Below, piece by piece: positions 1 to 7,831 of a stretch of 64,000 nucleotides of DNA (positions are counted from its first letter, which is position 1; each line of letters starts with the position of its first letter). Both the position numbers and the translations under genes were made by a program. The notes under the pieces are model-generated. The model saw only the letters and a list, made by a program, of their open reading frames with translations. It was not told where the DNA came from and ran no database searches. The stretch is from Ideonella sp. GTDB lineage: Bacteria; Pseudomonadota; Gammaproteobacteria; Burkholderiales; Burkholderiaceae_C. The stretch is from positions 186,001 through 250,000 of the forward strand of contig JADKIA010000028.1 in assembly GCA_016721465.1 (NCBI GenBank), in the 5' to 3' direction.

Positions 1-581
1 CTCTGGCCAAACAGCGGGATCACCCAGCCGAACATCCGGTCGGCCCAGGAGCCGGCCTGCGTGCCTTCGCCATAAAGCGCAAAACCGGTGACCAGCATGA
101 ACACGGCGATGAACAGGTAGCCGAAGAACATGCCCAGGCGCGCCAGCGGGTTGTGGCCCACGTAGCGGTTGGGCTGGGGAATCAGGAAGGCGTACCACTT
201 CAGCATCACCAGCACCTCGCGCCAGAAGGCCTTCTGCGTGATCGGCAGGGTGAACAGCTCGCGCGCATGGTGGTTGCCCACCACGGCCCAGTACAGTCGC
301 CCGAGCAGCCCCACGGCCAACAGGTAGCCGGCGGCGAAGTGCGCGAAGCGGATGTAGCCCATCACGTAGTGCGCACTGGCCTCGCCCGGCATCGTGGGCA
401 GCGGCGATCCGATGAAGTAGCCCGTGACGGCCAGCACGCTGATGGCCAGCGCATTGACCCAGTGCCACAGGCGCACCGGCGCCTCGTAGACATAGACCGA
501 CTGGATGGTCTGGCCGTGCGCGATGGCGCCGGGGTCGATGCCGGTGGCGTTGGCCAGTTCCTGGCCGGTGGCTGCAGACAT
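1..581 (-). CDS. hoxZ: [NiFe]-hydrogenase b-type cytochrome subunit, 3' end outside window
   Basis: This integral-membrane cytochrome b anchors the hydrogenase dimer to the inner membrane and passes its electrons to quinone. About 193 residues are visible from an ATG at 581; the C-terminal part runs off the window edge. The protein begins MSAATGQELANATG and shows His-containing membrane segments typical of HoxZ/HupC/HyaC: RLWHWVNALAISVL, HYVMGYIRFAHFAAGYLL and the NHHAREL loop, which can supply heme ligands. It is the last visible gene of the hydrogenase operon, 28 bases after the small HupE-like gene. HoxZ/HyaC proteins are usually about 230-245 residues, so only the final helix should be missing. 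Confidence 0.93.
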   Translation of the reverse strand, partial: MSAATGQELANATGIDPGAIAHGQTIQSVYVYEAPVRLWHWVNALAISVLAVTGYFIGSPLPTMPGEASAHYVMGYIRFAHFAAGYLLAVGLLGRLYWAVVGNHHARELFTLPITQKAFWREVLVMLKWYAFLIPQPNRYVGHNPLARLGMFFGYLFIAVFMLVTGFALYGEGTQAGSWADRMFGWVIPLFGQ

Positions 582-609
582 GGCGTCTCCTGATCGTTGT
601 GGAGGGACT

Positions 610-906
610 TCAGGCGCGCAGCAGCAGCACCAGGCCCGCCAGGCCCAGCACGCCGCCCACCGCATGCCAAGCACGCACGCTGGCGTTGAGCCACCAGCTG
701 GCCAGGCCCAGGCGCCGCTGCACCGCCGGCAAGGCCAGGGCCGACCAGGCGCCGAGTGCGGCCAGGGCCAACAGGTGGTCCAGCTCCAGCAGGTGCGACA
801 CCAGGTGCGCCACGTCGCCGAACAGGCCATGGCTGCCATGGCCCGTGTGCGCCAGGGCCAGCGTCGCGCAGGACAGCAGTGCGCAGGCAGTGAGGGTGCG
901 TTTCAT
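610..906 (-). CDS. Short HupE/UreJ-like membrane protein inside the hydrogenase operon
   Basis: A 98-residue protein with a signal-like N-terminus (MKRTLTACALLSCATLALA) followed by His-rich HTGHGSHG and the stretch LDHLLALAALGAWSALAL. The last part strongly recalls the HupE/UreJ signature in which a GLDHLL motif opens a membrane helix. HupE proteins are nickel permeases or diffusion facilitators of about 190 residues, so this is about half length, with roughly three hydrophobic segments. I chose the ATG at 906 over an in-frame TTG at 921 because GGAG lies nine bases upstream of it. The gene sits between the large subunit and the cytochrome b, where hydrogenase operons I know have nothing. A role in nickel supply is an inference. 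Confidence 0.62.
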   Translation of the reverse strand: MKRTLTACALLSCATLALAHTGHGSHGLFGDVAHLVSHLLELDHLLALAALGAWSALALPAVQRRLGLASWWLNASVRAWHAVGGVLGLAGLVLLLRA

Positions 907-934
907 CTTGGCGGTCTCCAAATCGAGTGGTGGG

Positions 935-2791
935 TCAGCGGACCTTGACGGTGGTGAGCTCGCGCCCGTCTTCGCTCATCACGTGGGTGGAGCAGGCCAG
1001 GCAGGGGTCGAAGCTGTGCAGCGTGCGCAGGATCTCGACCGGCTGCTCGGGGTTGACCATGGGCGTGTTCATCAGGCTGGCCTCGAAGGCGCCGATCTGG
1101 CCCTTGGTGTCGCGCGGGCTGCCGTTCCAGGTGGTGGGCACCACGCACTGGTAGTTCTCGATCCTGCCGTCCTTGATCTTCACCCAGTGGCCCAGCATGC
1201 CGCGCGGTGCGGCCACGGTGCCCACGCCCTTGGCCTCCTTGGGCCAGGTGCTCGGGTCCCACTTCTCGACGTTGGCCGTGGCGCGGTCGCCGGCCTTCAC
1301 GTTGGCCACCAGCTCGTTGAAATCGTCCAGCATCATCTCGCCGCAGTACTGGCCTTCGAGCGCGCGGGCCAGGGTGCGGCCGATGGTGGTGGGCAGCAGC
1401 TGCTTGGCGGTGAACTGGGTTTCCGGCAGGCCCAGGGCCTTGGGGATGCCGCTGTTGATGGCGGCCGCGGACGACTCGATCTGCTCCTTCACGCGCTGGC
1501 AGTGCTTGTTGCCCTTGAGCGCATGGGCATAACCCAGGATGTAGCGGGACAGTGGGCCCACCTCCACCGCGTGGCCGCGCCAGCGCGGCGACTTGATCCA
1601 CGAGTACTTGGCCGCTTCGTCGATCTGCTCGATGTTGGTCTTGCTGCCCTTGGCCTTCGGGCCGAGCTGGTAGTTCGGCTCGGTGACGCCGTCCCAGGGG
1701 TGCAGGCCCTTGGTCTCGTCGGCGTACTTGTACCAGCTGTGCGAGACGAACTCCTGCACCTGCTCGGGGTCGCGCGGGTCGATGGGGTGGATCTCGTCCC
1801 ACTTGCCGCCCAGGATCACGCCACCGGGCAACTGCTGCGTGCTGGCGTCGTAGCCCACCTTCTCGTAGGTGCCGTAGTCGGCCACGTTGGTGGCCGAGAG
1901 GCCGCCGCCGTGCAGCCAGCCGGCGTGCTTGTACAGCGTGCCGATGGCCAGCACGTCGGGGATGTAGACGTTCTTGTTGAACTCGATCATCTCGTCGATG
2001 CGCGCCCTGACGAAGTTCAGCCGCTCCATGTTGATGGGCGCGCCGGCGGCGCCATCGCCGTCGATGTTGATGGCGCAGGGCACGCCGCCCACCAGGTAGT
2101 TGGGGTGCGGGTTCTTGCCGCCGAAGATGGTGTGCACCTTGACCCATTCCTTCTGCAGGTCCAGCGCTTCCAGGTAGTGGGTGACGGCCATCAGGTTGGC
2201 CTCGGGCGGCAGCACATAGGCCTTGCTGCCCCAGTAGCCGTTCATGAAGGGGCCGAGCTGGCCGCTCTCGACGAACTTCTTCAGGCGGTTCTGGATGTCG
2301 CGGAAGTAGCCGGGCGAGGACATGGGGTGCGCGGGCGACACCAGCGTCTGCAGCTCCGAGGTCTTCTTCGGGTCGGCCTTGAGCGCCGAGACCACGTCCA
2401 CCCAATCGAGCGCATGCAGGTGATAGAAGTGCACGGCGTGGTCGTGCACCTGCAGCGTCTTGGCCATCATCTCGCGGATGAGGTGGGCATTCTTGGGGAT
2501 CTTGATGCCCAGCGCGTCTTCCACCGCCCGCACCGAGGTCAGGGCGTGGCAGCCGGTGCACACGCCGCAGATGCGCTCGACGAAGGCCCAGGCGTCGCGC
2601 GGATCGCGGCCCTTGAGGATGACCTCCAGCCCGCGCCACATGGTGCCGGTGGAGACGGCGTTGCGGATCACGTTGTTGCTGTCCACGTTCACCTCGCAGC
2701 GCATGTGGCCTTCGATGCGGGTGACGGGATCGACGACGATGCGGCGGCCGCTGTCGTCCATCTTGAAGCCTTGGGTTTCGTACGCGCCCAT
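935..2791 (-). CDS. hoxG: [NiFe]-hydrogenase large (catalytic) subunit
   Basis: A 618-residue catalytic subunit carrying the Ni-Fe(CN)2CO site that oxidises H2. The two metal-binding CxxC pairs are present: RICGVC with Cys75 and Cys78, and DPCLAC with Cys597 and Cys600. The tail after His603 (VMSEDGRELTTVKVR) is the peptide normally removed by a HoxM/HyaD-type endopeptidase after nickel insertion. Length and cysteine numbering match the Ralstonia eutropha membrane-bound hydrogenase HoxG as I remember it. It follows hoxK by 37 bases and precedes the small HupE-like gene. The protein has no export signal of its own and would be carried through Tat by the small subunit. Confidence 0.97.
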   Translation of the reverse strand: MGAYETQGFKMDDSGRRIVVDPVTRIEGHMRCEVNVDSNNVIRNAVSTGTMWRGLEVILKGRDPRDAWAFVERICGVCTGCHALTSVRAVEDALGIKIPKNAHLIREMMAKTLQVHDHAVHFYHLHALDWVDVVSALKADPKKTSELQTLVSPAHPMSSPGYFRDIQNRLKKFVESGQLGPFMNGYWGSKAYVLPPEANLMAVTHYLEALDLQKEWVKVHTIFGGKNPHPNYLVGGVPCAINIDGDGAAGAPINMERLNFVRARIDEMIEFNKNVYIPDVLAIGTLYKHAGWLHGGGLSATNVADYGTYEKVGYDASTQQLPGGVILGGKWDEIHPIDPRDPEQVQEFVSHSWYKYADETKGLHPWDGVTEPNYQLGPKAKGSKTNIEQIDEAAKYSWIKSPRWRGHAVEVGPLSRYILGYAHALKGNKHCQRVKEQIESSAAAINSGIPKALGLPETQFTAKQLLPTTIGRTLARALEGQYCGEMMLDDFNELVANVKAGDRATANVEKWDPSTWPKEAKGVGTVAAPRGMLGHWVKIKDGRIENYQCVVPTTWNGSPRDTKGQIGAFEASLMNTPMVNPEQPVEILRTLHSFDPCLACSTHVMSEDGRELTTVKVR

Positions 2792-2828
2792 GGGGTTACC
2801 TCGTTGGTGTCGTTGCGGAAGGGCGGCG

Positions 2829-3905
2829 TCAGTTCGACGACGTGGACTCGGGCTTGGTGCCCAGGCGCTTGATCGCGCTCACCGCGGCGTGGGCCGCGAC
2901 GGCCGCGCCGACCACACCGGCGGCGGTGCCGCCCACCTTGTCGGCATTGGCCTCGATGCCGAACTGGTGGATGTTGGTCAGGCGGTCGTAGAACGAGCCC
3001 TTGTCCCAGAAACCGTCCTCGCTGCAGCCGATGCAGCCGTGGCCGGCCTTGATCGGAAAGCTGGTGCCCTCGTTCCACTGCACCGTGGAGCAGGCGTTGT
3101 AGGTGGTGGGGCCCTTGCAACCCATCTTGTACAGGCAGTAGCCCCTGCGTGCGCTCTCGTCGTCGAAGGCCTCGACGAACTGCCCGGCGTCGAAATGCGG
3201 CCGGCGATAACACTTGTCGTGGATGCGCTGGCTGTAGAACATCTTCGGCCGGCCCTGCCGATCCAGCTCGGGGATCTTGTCGAAGGTGAGCATGTAGGTG
3301 ATCACGCCGGTCATCACCTCGGCGATGGGCGGGCAACCGGGCACCTTGATGATCGGCTTGTCGGTGATCACCTTGTGCACCGGCACGGCCTGCGTCGGGT
3401 TGGGCTTGGCGGCCTGCACGCAGCCCCAGCTGGCACACGATCCCCAGCTGATCACGGCCTTGGCGTCCTTGGCCACGTGCTTCAACTGATCGAGGAAGGG
3501 CTTGCCGCCGATGATGCAGCTCATGCCGTCCTGGTTGAGCGGCGGGTTGCCCTCCACCGCCAGGATGTAGTTGCCCTTGTACTTCTTCATGATCTCTTCG
3601 AGGATCGCCTCGGCCTGGTGGCCGGCACTGGCCATCAGCGTGTCGTCGTAGTCGAGCGAGATCATCGACAGCACCACGTCCTTGGCCAGCGGGTGCGCGC
3701 TGCGGATGAAGCTCTCCGAGCAGCAGGTGCATTCCAGCCCGTGCAGCCACAGCACCGGCGTGCGCGGCTTGGTCTCCATGGCATGCGCGATCTGCGGCAC
3801 GAAGGCCGGCCCCAGGCCCAGCGAGGTGGCGGTGAGCGAGCAGTACTTGAGGAAGCTGCGGCGCGAAATACCCTGCCGGCGCATCACCTCGTAAAACGTC
3901 TCCAT
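2829..3905 (-). CDS. hoxK: [NiFe]-hydrogenase small subunit, oxygen-tolerant type
   Basis: A 358-residue Fe-S subunit relaying electrons from the active site to cytochrome b. The Tat signal is RRSFLK at residues 15-20, with likely cleavage after AHA at 42. The proximal-cluster motif is LECTCC: Cys59, Cys61 and Cys62 correspond to Cys17, Cys19 and Cys20 of the mature protein. SWGSCASWGC supplies Cys157 and Cys162 (mature 115 and 120). Mature Cys19 and Cys120 are the two extra cysteines that define the [4Fe-3S] cluster of oxygen-tolerant group 1d enzymes. Further cluster ligands appear in CYRRPHFD and GHGCIGCSEDG, and a hydrophobic C-terminal helix acts as membrane anchor. The ATG at 3905 has GGAGGAG seven bases upstream; an in-frame GTG at 3965 is not supported. 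Confidence 0.97.
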   Translation of the reverse strand: METFYEVMRRQGISRRSFLKYCSLTATSLGLGPAFVPQIAHAMETKPRTPVLWLHGLECTCCSESFIRSAHPLAKDVVLSMISLDYDDTLMASAGHQAEAILEEIMKKYKGNYILAVEGNPPLNQDGMSCIIGGKPFLDQLKHVAKDAKAVISWGSCASWGCVQAAKPNPTQAVPVHKVITDKPIIKVPGCPPIAEVMTGVITYMLTFDKIPELDRQGRPKMFYSQRIHDKCYRRPHFDAGQFVEAFDDESARRGYCLYKMGCKGPTTYNACSTVQWNEGTSFPIKAGHGCIGCSEDGFWDKGSFYDRLTNIHQFGIEANADKVGGTAAGVVGAAVAAHAAVSAIKRLGTKPESTSSN

Positions 3906-3963
3906 CGGGGTCTCCTCCAGTTCGTTGCCCACCGGTGCGATGGGTGTGTGCGAACCGACAGAC

Positions 3964-3978
3964 ACAAGTCCCGTGCCC
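3964..3978 (-). promoter_or_regulatory. Candidate sigma-54 (-24/-12) promoter of the hydrogenase operon
   Basis: Read on the minus strand the sequence is GGGCACG, four bases, TTGT. The RpoN consensus is TGGCACG-N4-TTGCW. The invariant GG and the last conserved base are 12 positions apart, as required. Mismatches are the first base and T instead of C in the -12 element. Transcription would start near 3953, leaving a leader of about 48 bases before hoxK. Hydrogenase promoters of R. eutropha are RpoN-dependent, which fits. Confidence 0.55.
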
Positions 3979-4091
3979 GATCAGGGGGTGGGCAGGGTAT
4001 GTCCGGGGGCGCGTGCTCGGTCGCAGAGGGCGGACGGGCCGACGATCGATGGTCCCGGCGCGCTGCGGTGCGCCCGGTCGGGTGAGGCGCT

Positions 4092-4130
4092 GCAAGCCGG
4101 GCTTGCGCTTCATCAAACCAATTGCAAGCC
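4092..4130. promoter_or_regulatory. Palindrome plus repeated half-site, candidate activator-binding site
   Basis: A perfect palindrome GCAAGCC-G-GGCTTGC lies at 4092-4106, and GCAAGCC occurs again at 4124-4130, 32 bases (about three helical turns) from the first copy. Both lie about 115-150 bases upstream of the candidate -24/-12 promoter, the usual place for an NtrC-family enhancer site such as one for HoxA/HupR. The link to that regulator is inferred; no hoxA gene is in the window. Confidence 0.45.
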
Positions 4131-4275
4131 CAGCTGCCAGCGCCGTCGTGCGGTCGCAGCGGCGCGGTGGTGGTGTCGCGCCGGCAACAAGGCCCGGTGC
4201 AGCTTGGCGCGACACTGGCCGCACGGCCCGGCGCCCGGATTGCGGTGCGCCGCCTCATCACCGAAGGGCAAACCT

Positions 4276-5538
4276 GTGGACTTCCAGTATTCCGAAGACA
4301 GCGTGGCCATGCAGGAGGCGCTGCGCCGCTTCATGCAGCGCCATGTGCTGCCCGCCAACCTCGAATGGCACCGCCAGGCCGAGAGCGGCACCTACCCGGT
4401 GGCCTTGCTCAGGCCGCTGAAGGCGCTGGCCAAGGAAGGCGGCTTCTGGAACCTGTTCCTGCCCGGCCTGCGCGAGCACGAGCCCGGCACGCGCCTCGGC
4501 AACCTGGACTACGCCCCGCTGGCCGAGATCATGGGCCGGCTGCCCTGGGCCTCGGAGGTGTTCAATTGCAGCGCACCGGACACCGGCAACATCGAGCTGC
4601 TGCACCTGGCGGCCACGCCCGAGCAGTACCAGCAATGGCTGCTGCCCTTGCTGGAGGGCGAGATCCGCTCGTGCTTCGCGATGTCCGAGCCCGATGTGGC
4701 CTCGTCGGACGCGACCAACCTGCGCACCACCGTCACACGCCAGGGCGACGAGGTGGTGATCAACGGCCGCAAGTGGTTCATCACCGGTGCGGCGCATCCG
4801 AACTGCAAGCTGGCCATCGTGATGGGGGTGTCGGACGATGGGCGGGTTGACGATGCTGCGGGGGCCGACAAGCACCACCGCCACTCGATGGTGCTGGTGC
4901 CGATGGATGCGCCGGGACTGAGCGTGGTGCGCAACATCCCGGTGATGCACCACCTGGCGCCGGAAGGGCATTGCGAGTTGGTGTTCAAGAACGTGCGCGT
5001 GCCCGCCGGCAACCTGCTGGGCGAAGAGGGCCAGGGCTTTGCGCTGGCCCAGGCGCGCCTGGGCCCGGGCCGGGTGCACCACTGCATGCGCACCATCGGC
5101 CAGTGCGAGCTGGCCCTCGAATTGATGTGCGCCCGTGCGCTGGAGCGCCGCGCCTTCGGCAAGCGCGTGGCCGATTTCTCCAACGTGCAGGACTGGATCG
5201 GCCACTCGCGCGTGGAGATCGACCAGGCGCGGCTGCTGGTGCTGCACGCCGCCTGGCGCATGGACCAGCGCGGCAACCAGGCCGCGCGGGTGGATGTCTC
5301 GGCCATCAAGCTGGTGGCCGCGCAGCTGCAGACGCGGGTGCTCGACCGCGCCATGCAGGTCTTCGGCGCGATGGGGCTGACGCCGGACACGCCCTTGTCG
5401 GCGCTGTGGTCGTGGGGTCGGGCCTTCAGGGTGTTTGATGGGCCGGACGAGGTGCACCTGCGCGTGATCGCGCGCGAGGAGCTGGCCAAGGCGCAGGACC
5501 AGCTTGGCGCCACGGCCGCGTACTATCTGCTGTCTTGA
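4276..5538 (+). CDS. Acyl-CoA dehydrogenase family protein
   Basis: A 420-residue FAD-dependent dehydrogenase of the acyl-CoA dehydrogenase superfamily, oxidising an acyl-CoA at the alpha-beta bond and passing electrons to ETF. The family signatures are CFAMSEPDVASSDATN (flavin/substrate loop), GRKWFITGA, a central region with GQCELALELMCARALERRAFGK, and the C-terminal VFGAMGLTPDTPLS followed by FRVFDGPDEVH. Length fits the ACAD10/ACAD11-like branch. The likely start is the GTG at 4276 just after GAAGGGC; the open frame extends upstream to 3925 but that part does not resemble the family. Substrate cannot be told. It is divergent from the hydrogenase operon. Confidence 0.9.
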   Translation: MDFQYSEDSVAMQEALRRFMQRHVLPANLEWHRQAESGTYPVALLRPLKALAKEGGFWNLFLPGLREHEPGTRLGNLDYAPLAEIMGRLPWASEVFNCSAPDTGNIELLHLAATPEQYQQWLLPLLEGEIRSCFAMSEPDVASSDATNLRTTVTRQGDEVVINGRKWFITGAAHPNCKLAIVMGVSDDGRVDDAAGADKHHRHSMVLVPMDAPGLSVVRNIPVMHHLAPEGHCELVFKNVRVPAGNLLGEEGQGFALAQARLGPGRVHHCMRTIGQCELALELMCARALERRAFGKRVADFSNVQDWIGHSRVEIDQARLLVLHAAWRMDQRGNQAARVDVSAIKLVAAQLQTRVLDRAMQVFGAMGLTPDTPLSALWSWGRAFRVFDGPDEVHLRVIAREELAKAQDQLGATAAYYLLS

Positions 5539-5651
5539 AGGGCGCGCGCGACGGGCGCAGCGATGTGCCCCGTCAAGGCCCGCCCCGCCAGGTGTGGCAT
5601 CATCCGCGCCCTGTCAACGGCGCCGACCCTTCGGCCGCAAGATCGCTCCCC

Positions 5652-6005
5652 ATGGACCTGAAACTGCCGATCACCATCCACGACGAGATGCTCGACGACA
5701 TCGTCCGCAGCACCGGCACGCTGGACCTTGCCAGTGGCGAGATCGTGAACGTGCGTTACGAGGACCACGACCTGGAGCTCGACGGCTTCCCCGCCGAGAG
5801 CGAGGACTACGACTTCACCTGCGGCACGCTGAGCAACGGCAGCAAGGAAGTCGAATTCCGCATCGAGGTGGACGTGGTGGGCCGCAAGTACAGCATCACG
5901 CCCAGCGAGCTGCTGGAGCTGAAGGGCCGTGCGGCCAAGCTGTTCAGCGCGCCGCCGGGCGGCCACCCGCCCGAGCCGCCGCCGGCCAAGCGCGCCCGGC
6001 GCTGA
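5652..6005 (+). CDS. Conserved hypothetical protein
   Basis: A 117-residue acidic protein beginning MDLKLPITIHDEMLDDIV. It has no signal peptide or membrane segment and ends in a Pro-rich, basic tail (PPGGHPPEPPPAKRARR). The body alternates charged and beta-prone segments (VRYEDHDLELDGFPAESEDY, VEFRIEVDVVGRKYSITP), suggesting a small beta-rich cytoplasmic domain. I do not recognise the family. An in-frame start further upstream (5535) exists, but the sequence before the ATG at 5652 is Arg/Pro-rich and unlike real protein. It lies 113 bases after the acyl-CoA dehydrogenase and converges with the metal-handling operon. Confidence 0.65.
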   Translation: MDLKLPITIHDEMLDDIVRSTGTLDLASGEIVNVRYEDHDLELDGFPAESEDYDFTCGTLSNGSKEVEFRIEVDVVGRKYSITPSELLELKGRAAKLFSAPPGGHPPEPPPAKRARR

Positions 6006-6063
6006 TCGCGCCGCGGGCCATGCGCCAGGCGCCGCCTGCGCCGCTGGCCATCGGGCAGGGCGC

Positions 6064-6549
6064 TCAGCGTTGCGCCCAGGCGTCGATGTCGAGCCGGGAC
6101 GGCAGTCCGGCAACGGCCCTTGGCGCCTGTCCGGGACTGAGGAACACCACGTAGGGCGTGACGCCCCGCCAGCGCGGCTCCACGGTGTAGCGCAGCGCAG
6201 GGGCCTGGCCCGCGAACGCAAACACCCGATCGGCGCGGCCGTAGTGCGGGTGCTTCAGCAGCGCGGCATCGTCTTCGCCCGGGCTGGCGTCCATCACCAC
6301 CGTCATCAGCGTGGCCTTGAGCTTGCGTTGGCGGATGTCCTTGACCAGTGCGTCCACCACGGCCGGGCAATGCGCGCAATCGGTGGTGGAGAAGACGACG
6401 ACCGCGGGTTGCCGCAGCCCGCTTTGCAACGCGGCCCAAGTGAGCTTGTCAAAGGCCTCCACCGCACGCGGCGCAGCCGTGACCTGGTGGGCGACGAGGC
6501 CGGCCATGAAGGCCAGCGCGGCGAGCAATCTAGGGAGCCAGGTGTTCAA
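6064..6549 (-). CDS. Secreted thioredoxin-like protein
   Basis: A 161-residue protein with a signal peptide (LPRLLAALAFMAGLVAHQVTAA) and a thioredoxin-like fold marked by AVVVFSTTDCAHCPAVVDAL. The CAHC pair (Cys58, Cys61) resembles the CxxC of thiol-disulfide oxidoreductases or Sco/TlpA-type metallochaperones. A TTG start at 6549 is inferred: AAGGGG lies six bases upstream, and no ATG occurs before the hydrophobic core. The gene overlaps the 3' end of the BNR-repeat gene by 20 bases and is the last gene of the copper-related operon, so a role reducing disulfides or loading copper in the periplasm is plausible. The exact activity is unknown. Confidence 0.75.
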   Translation of the reverse strand: MNTWLPRLLAALAFMAGLVAHQVTAAPRAVEAFDKLTWAALQSGLRQPAVVVFSTTDCAHCPAVVDALVKDIRQRKLKATLMTVVMDASPGEDDAALLKHPHYGRADRVFAFAGQAPALRYTVEPRWRGVTPYVVFLSPGQAPRAVAGLPSRLDIDAWAQR

Positions 6550-7804
6550 CGCGTACCCCTTCGGTGGTGCGCCACAGCGCGAGAATGCGGGGCCCCTGCT
6601 GCACCAGCAGGGGGTGGTCGTTGTCGTCGGCGGCGCGGCCCAGTTCCTTGAGCGTGAAGCGGCGACCGTCGTCCGTGGATACCCAGGCGCGCCAGCGCAT
6701 GGCCTGGCCGTCGAAGCTGCGCCAGGCAATGGCCACCGTGCCGGCGGCCGAAGCCAGCGCTGCGTGTTCGGCCCGGTCGTCGGGCAGCGGCTGCGCTTCG
6801 CCATCGGGCGTGCCGTCGGCCTTCAAGCGGCCGTAGCGCACCCGGGCATCGCCGGCCCTGTCGCCAAACCACACCGCGTGGTAGCCGCCAGCGGCTGCGG
6901 GCGCCAGGCCCGGGCCGTGGTGCGGGCAGGCGTCGATGGCCCAGCGATCGAAGGTGGCGCGGGCGGGTTCATCGCCCGCCCTGGCCGCCACGGGGGCAAA
7001 GGCATGGTCACGGTGGTTGGGCGCGAACACGTGCCGCCACAGCGCCACCAGCGAGCCGTCCGGAGCCGGTGCCAGCGCGATGCGACAGCACTCGCAGCTG
7101 TGATCGGCCAGCTTGATGTCGGGCCCGAAGCTGGCACCTCCGTCGCCGGATTCGTTGCGATAGACGGCCGCGCCCCGGTACTCGACCACCGGCTTGGCGC
7201 GTCGGCCGCCACGCCCGACGCCCGATGGCGCGCTGGACGCAGGCAAGACCCCCGCAGGCGCCGGCGCGCTGGCGGCCGCTGCGGCAATCTGCATCTCGAG
7301 GTCGCGCTTGTCGATCCACAGCGTGTGCAGTGTGCCCTGGGCATCGAAGGCGACCGACTCGAAGCGGTGGGTGATCAGTTGGCGATCCTGGTGCACGGTG
7401 AAGGGCGCCGAGAAACTGCGCCCGCCATCGCCCGATCGCAGCATGCGGATCTGCCCGGTGTAGGGTTTTGCCAGCGGCTCGGTGTAGGTGATCACCGCGT
7501 AGCCCTTGGGCCCGAACGCGAGTTTGGGGCGGTTCTCGCCGTCGGCGGCAATCTTGTCGCTGCCGGTGGGCACGGTGCGGGGCGGGCTCCAGGTCCGGCC
7601 CTCGTCGGCACTGGACTGCACGAACAGTCGCTGGGCCGAGTCCAGCCCGGTGATCCACAGCTCGCCCGAGGGCGAGAATGCCGCGCCCATGGCCAGGGGT
7701 GGTGGGCGTCGCTTGCCGACGCCCTCGTGTTGCATGGTGGGTTGGGCCAAGGCCGGCCAGGTGGCCACCAGCATCCAGGCCATGGCCCATCGGCGTGCGT
7801 TCAT
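6530..7804 (-). CDS. Secreted BNR-repeat (sialidase-fold) protein
   Basis: A 424-residue secreted beta-propeller candidate. The signal peptide is MNARRWAMAWMLVATWPALA. Asp-box/BNR motifs are visible as SADEGRTW (65-72), SGDGGRSF (124-131), SGDGGASF (219-226) and STDDGRRF near the C-terminus. True sialidases carry an Arg triad that I cannot verify here, and the context argues against sugar hydrolysis. A striking HSCECC motif (Cys237, Cys239, Cys240), followed later by DACPHHGPG, looks like a soft-metal site. The gene lies 27 bases after the TonB receptor and overlaps the thioredoxin-like gene. I infer a copper-binding propeller serving the same operon; substrate and activity are not shown. Confidence 0.75.
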   Translation of the reverse strand: MNARRWAMAWMLVATWPALAQPTMQHEGVGKRRPPPLAMGAAFSPSGELWITGLDSAQRLFVQSSADEGRTWSPPRTVPTGSDKIAADGENRPKLAFGPKGYAVITYTEPLAKPYTGQIRMLRSGDGGRSFSAPFTVHQDRQLITHRFESVAFDAQGTLHTLWIDKRDLEMQIAAAAASAPAPAGVLPASSAPSGVGRGGRRAKPVVEYRGAAVYRNESGDGGASFGPDIKLADHSCECCRIALAPAPDGSLVALWRHVFAPNHRDHAFAPVAARAGDEPARATFDRWAIDACPHHGPGLAPAAAGGYHAVWFGDRAGDARVRYGRLKADGTPDGEAQPLPDDRAEHAALASAAGTVAIAWRSFDGQAMRWRAWVSTDDGRRFTLKELGRAADDNDHPLLVQQGPRILALWRTTEGVRVEHLAP

Positions 7805-7831
7805 GCGGGGTCTCCAATCATGGGCTGTGCC

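Larger units (their letters stand above)
3906..4275. other. Divergent intergenic region, hoxK / acyl-CoA dehydrogenase
   Basis: A stretch of 370 bases without a convincing gene. It holds the hydrogenase leader with its ribosome binding site, a candidate sigma-54 promoter (3964-3978, minus strand) and repeated GCAAGCC boxes (4092-4130). Nothing distinctive was seen in the remainder. Confidence 0.7.

Noticed and set aside
4121..4139. TGGCAG...CTTGCA on the minus strand as a sigma-54 promoter.
   Set aside because: The conserved pairs are 13 rather than 12 positions apart; RpoN spacing is strict. The site at 3964-3978 fits better, and this segment is counted as part of the repeated GCAAGCC boxes.
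6530..7804. Calling the BNR protein a sialidase.
   Set aside because: Asp boxes only show a propeller fold; the catalytic Arg triad could not be confirmed, and the operon context points to metal handling.
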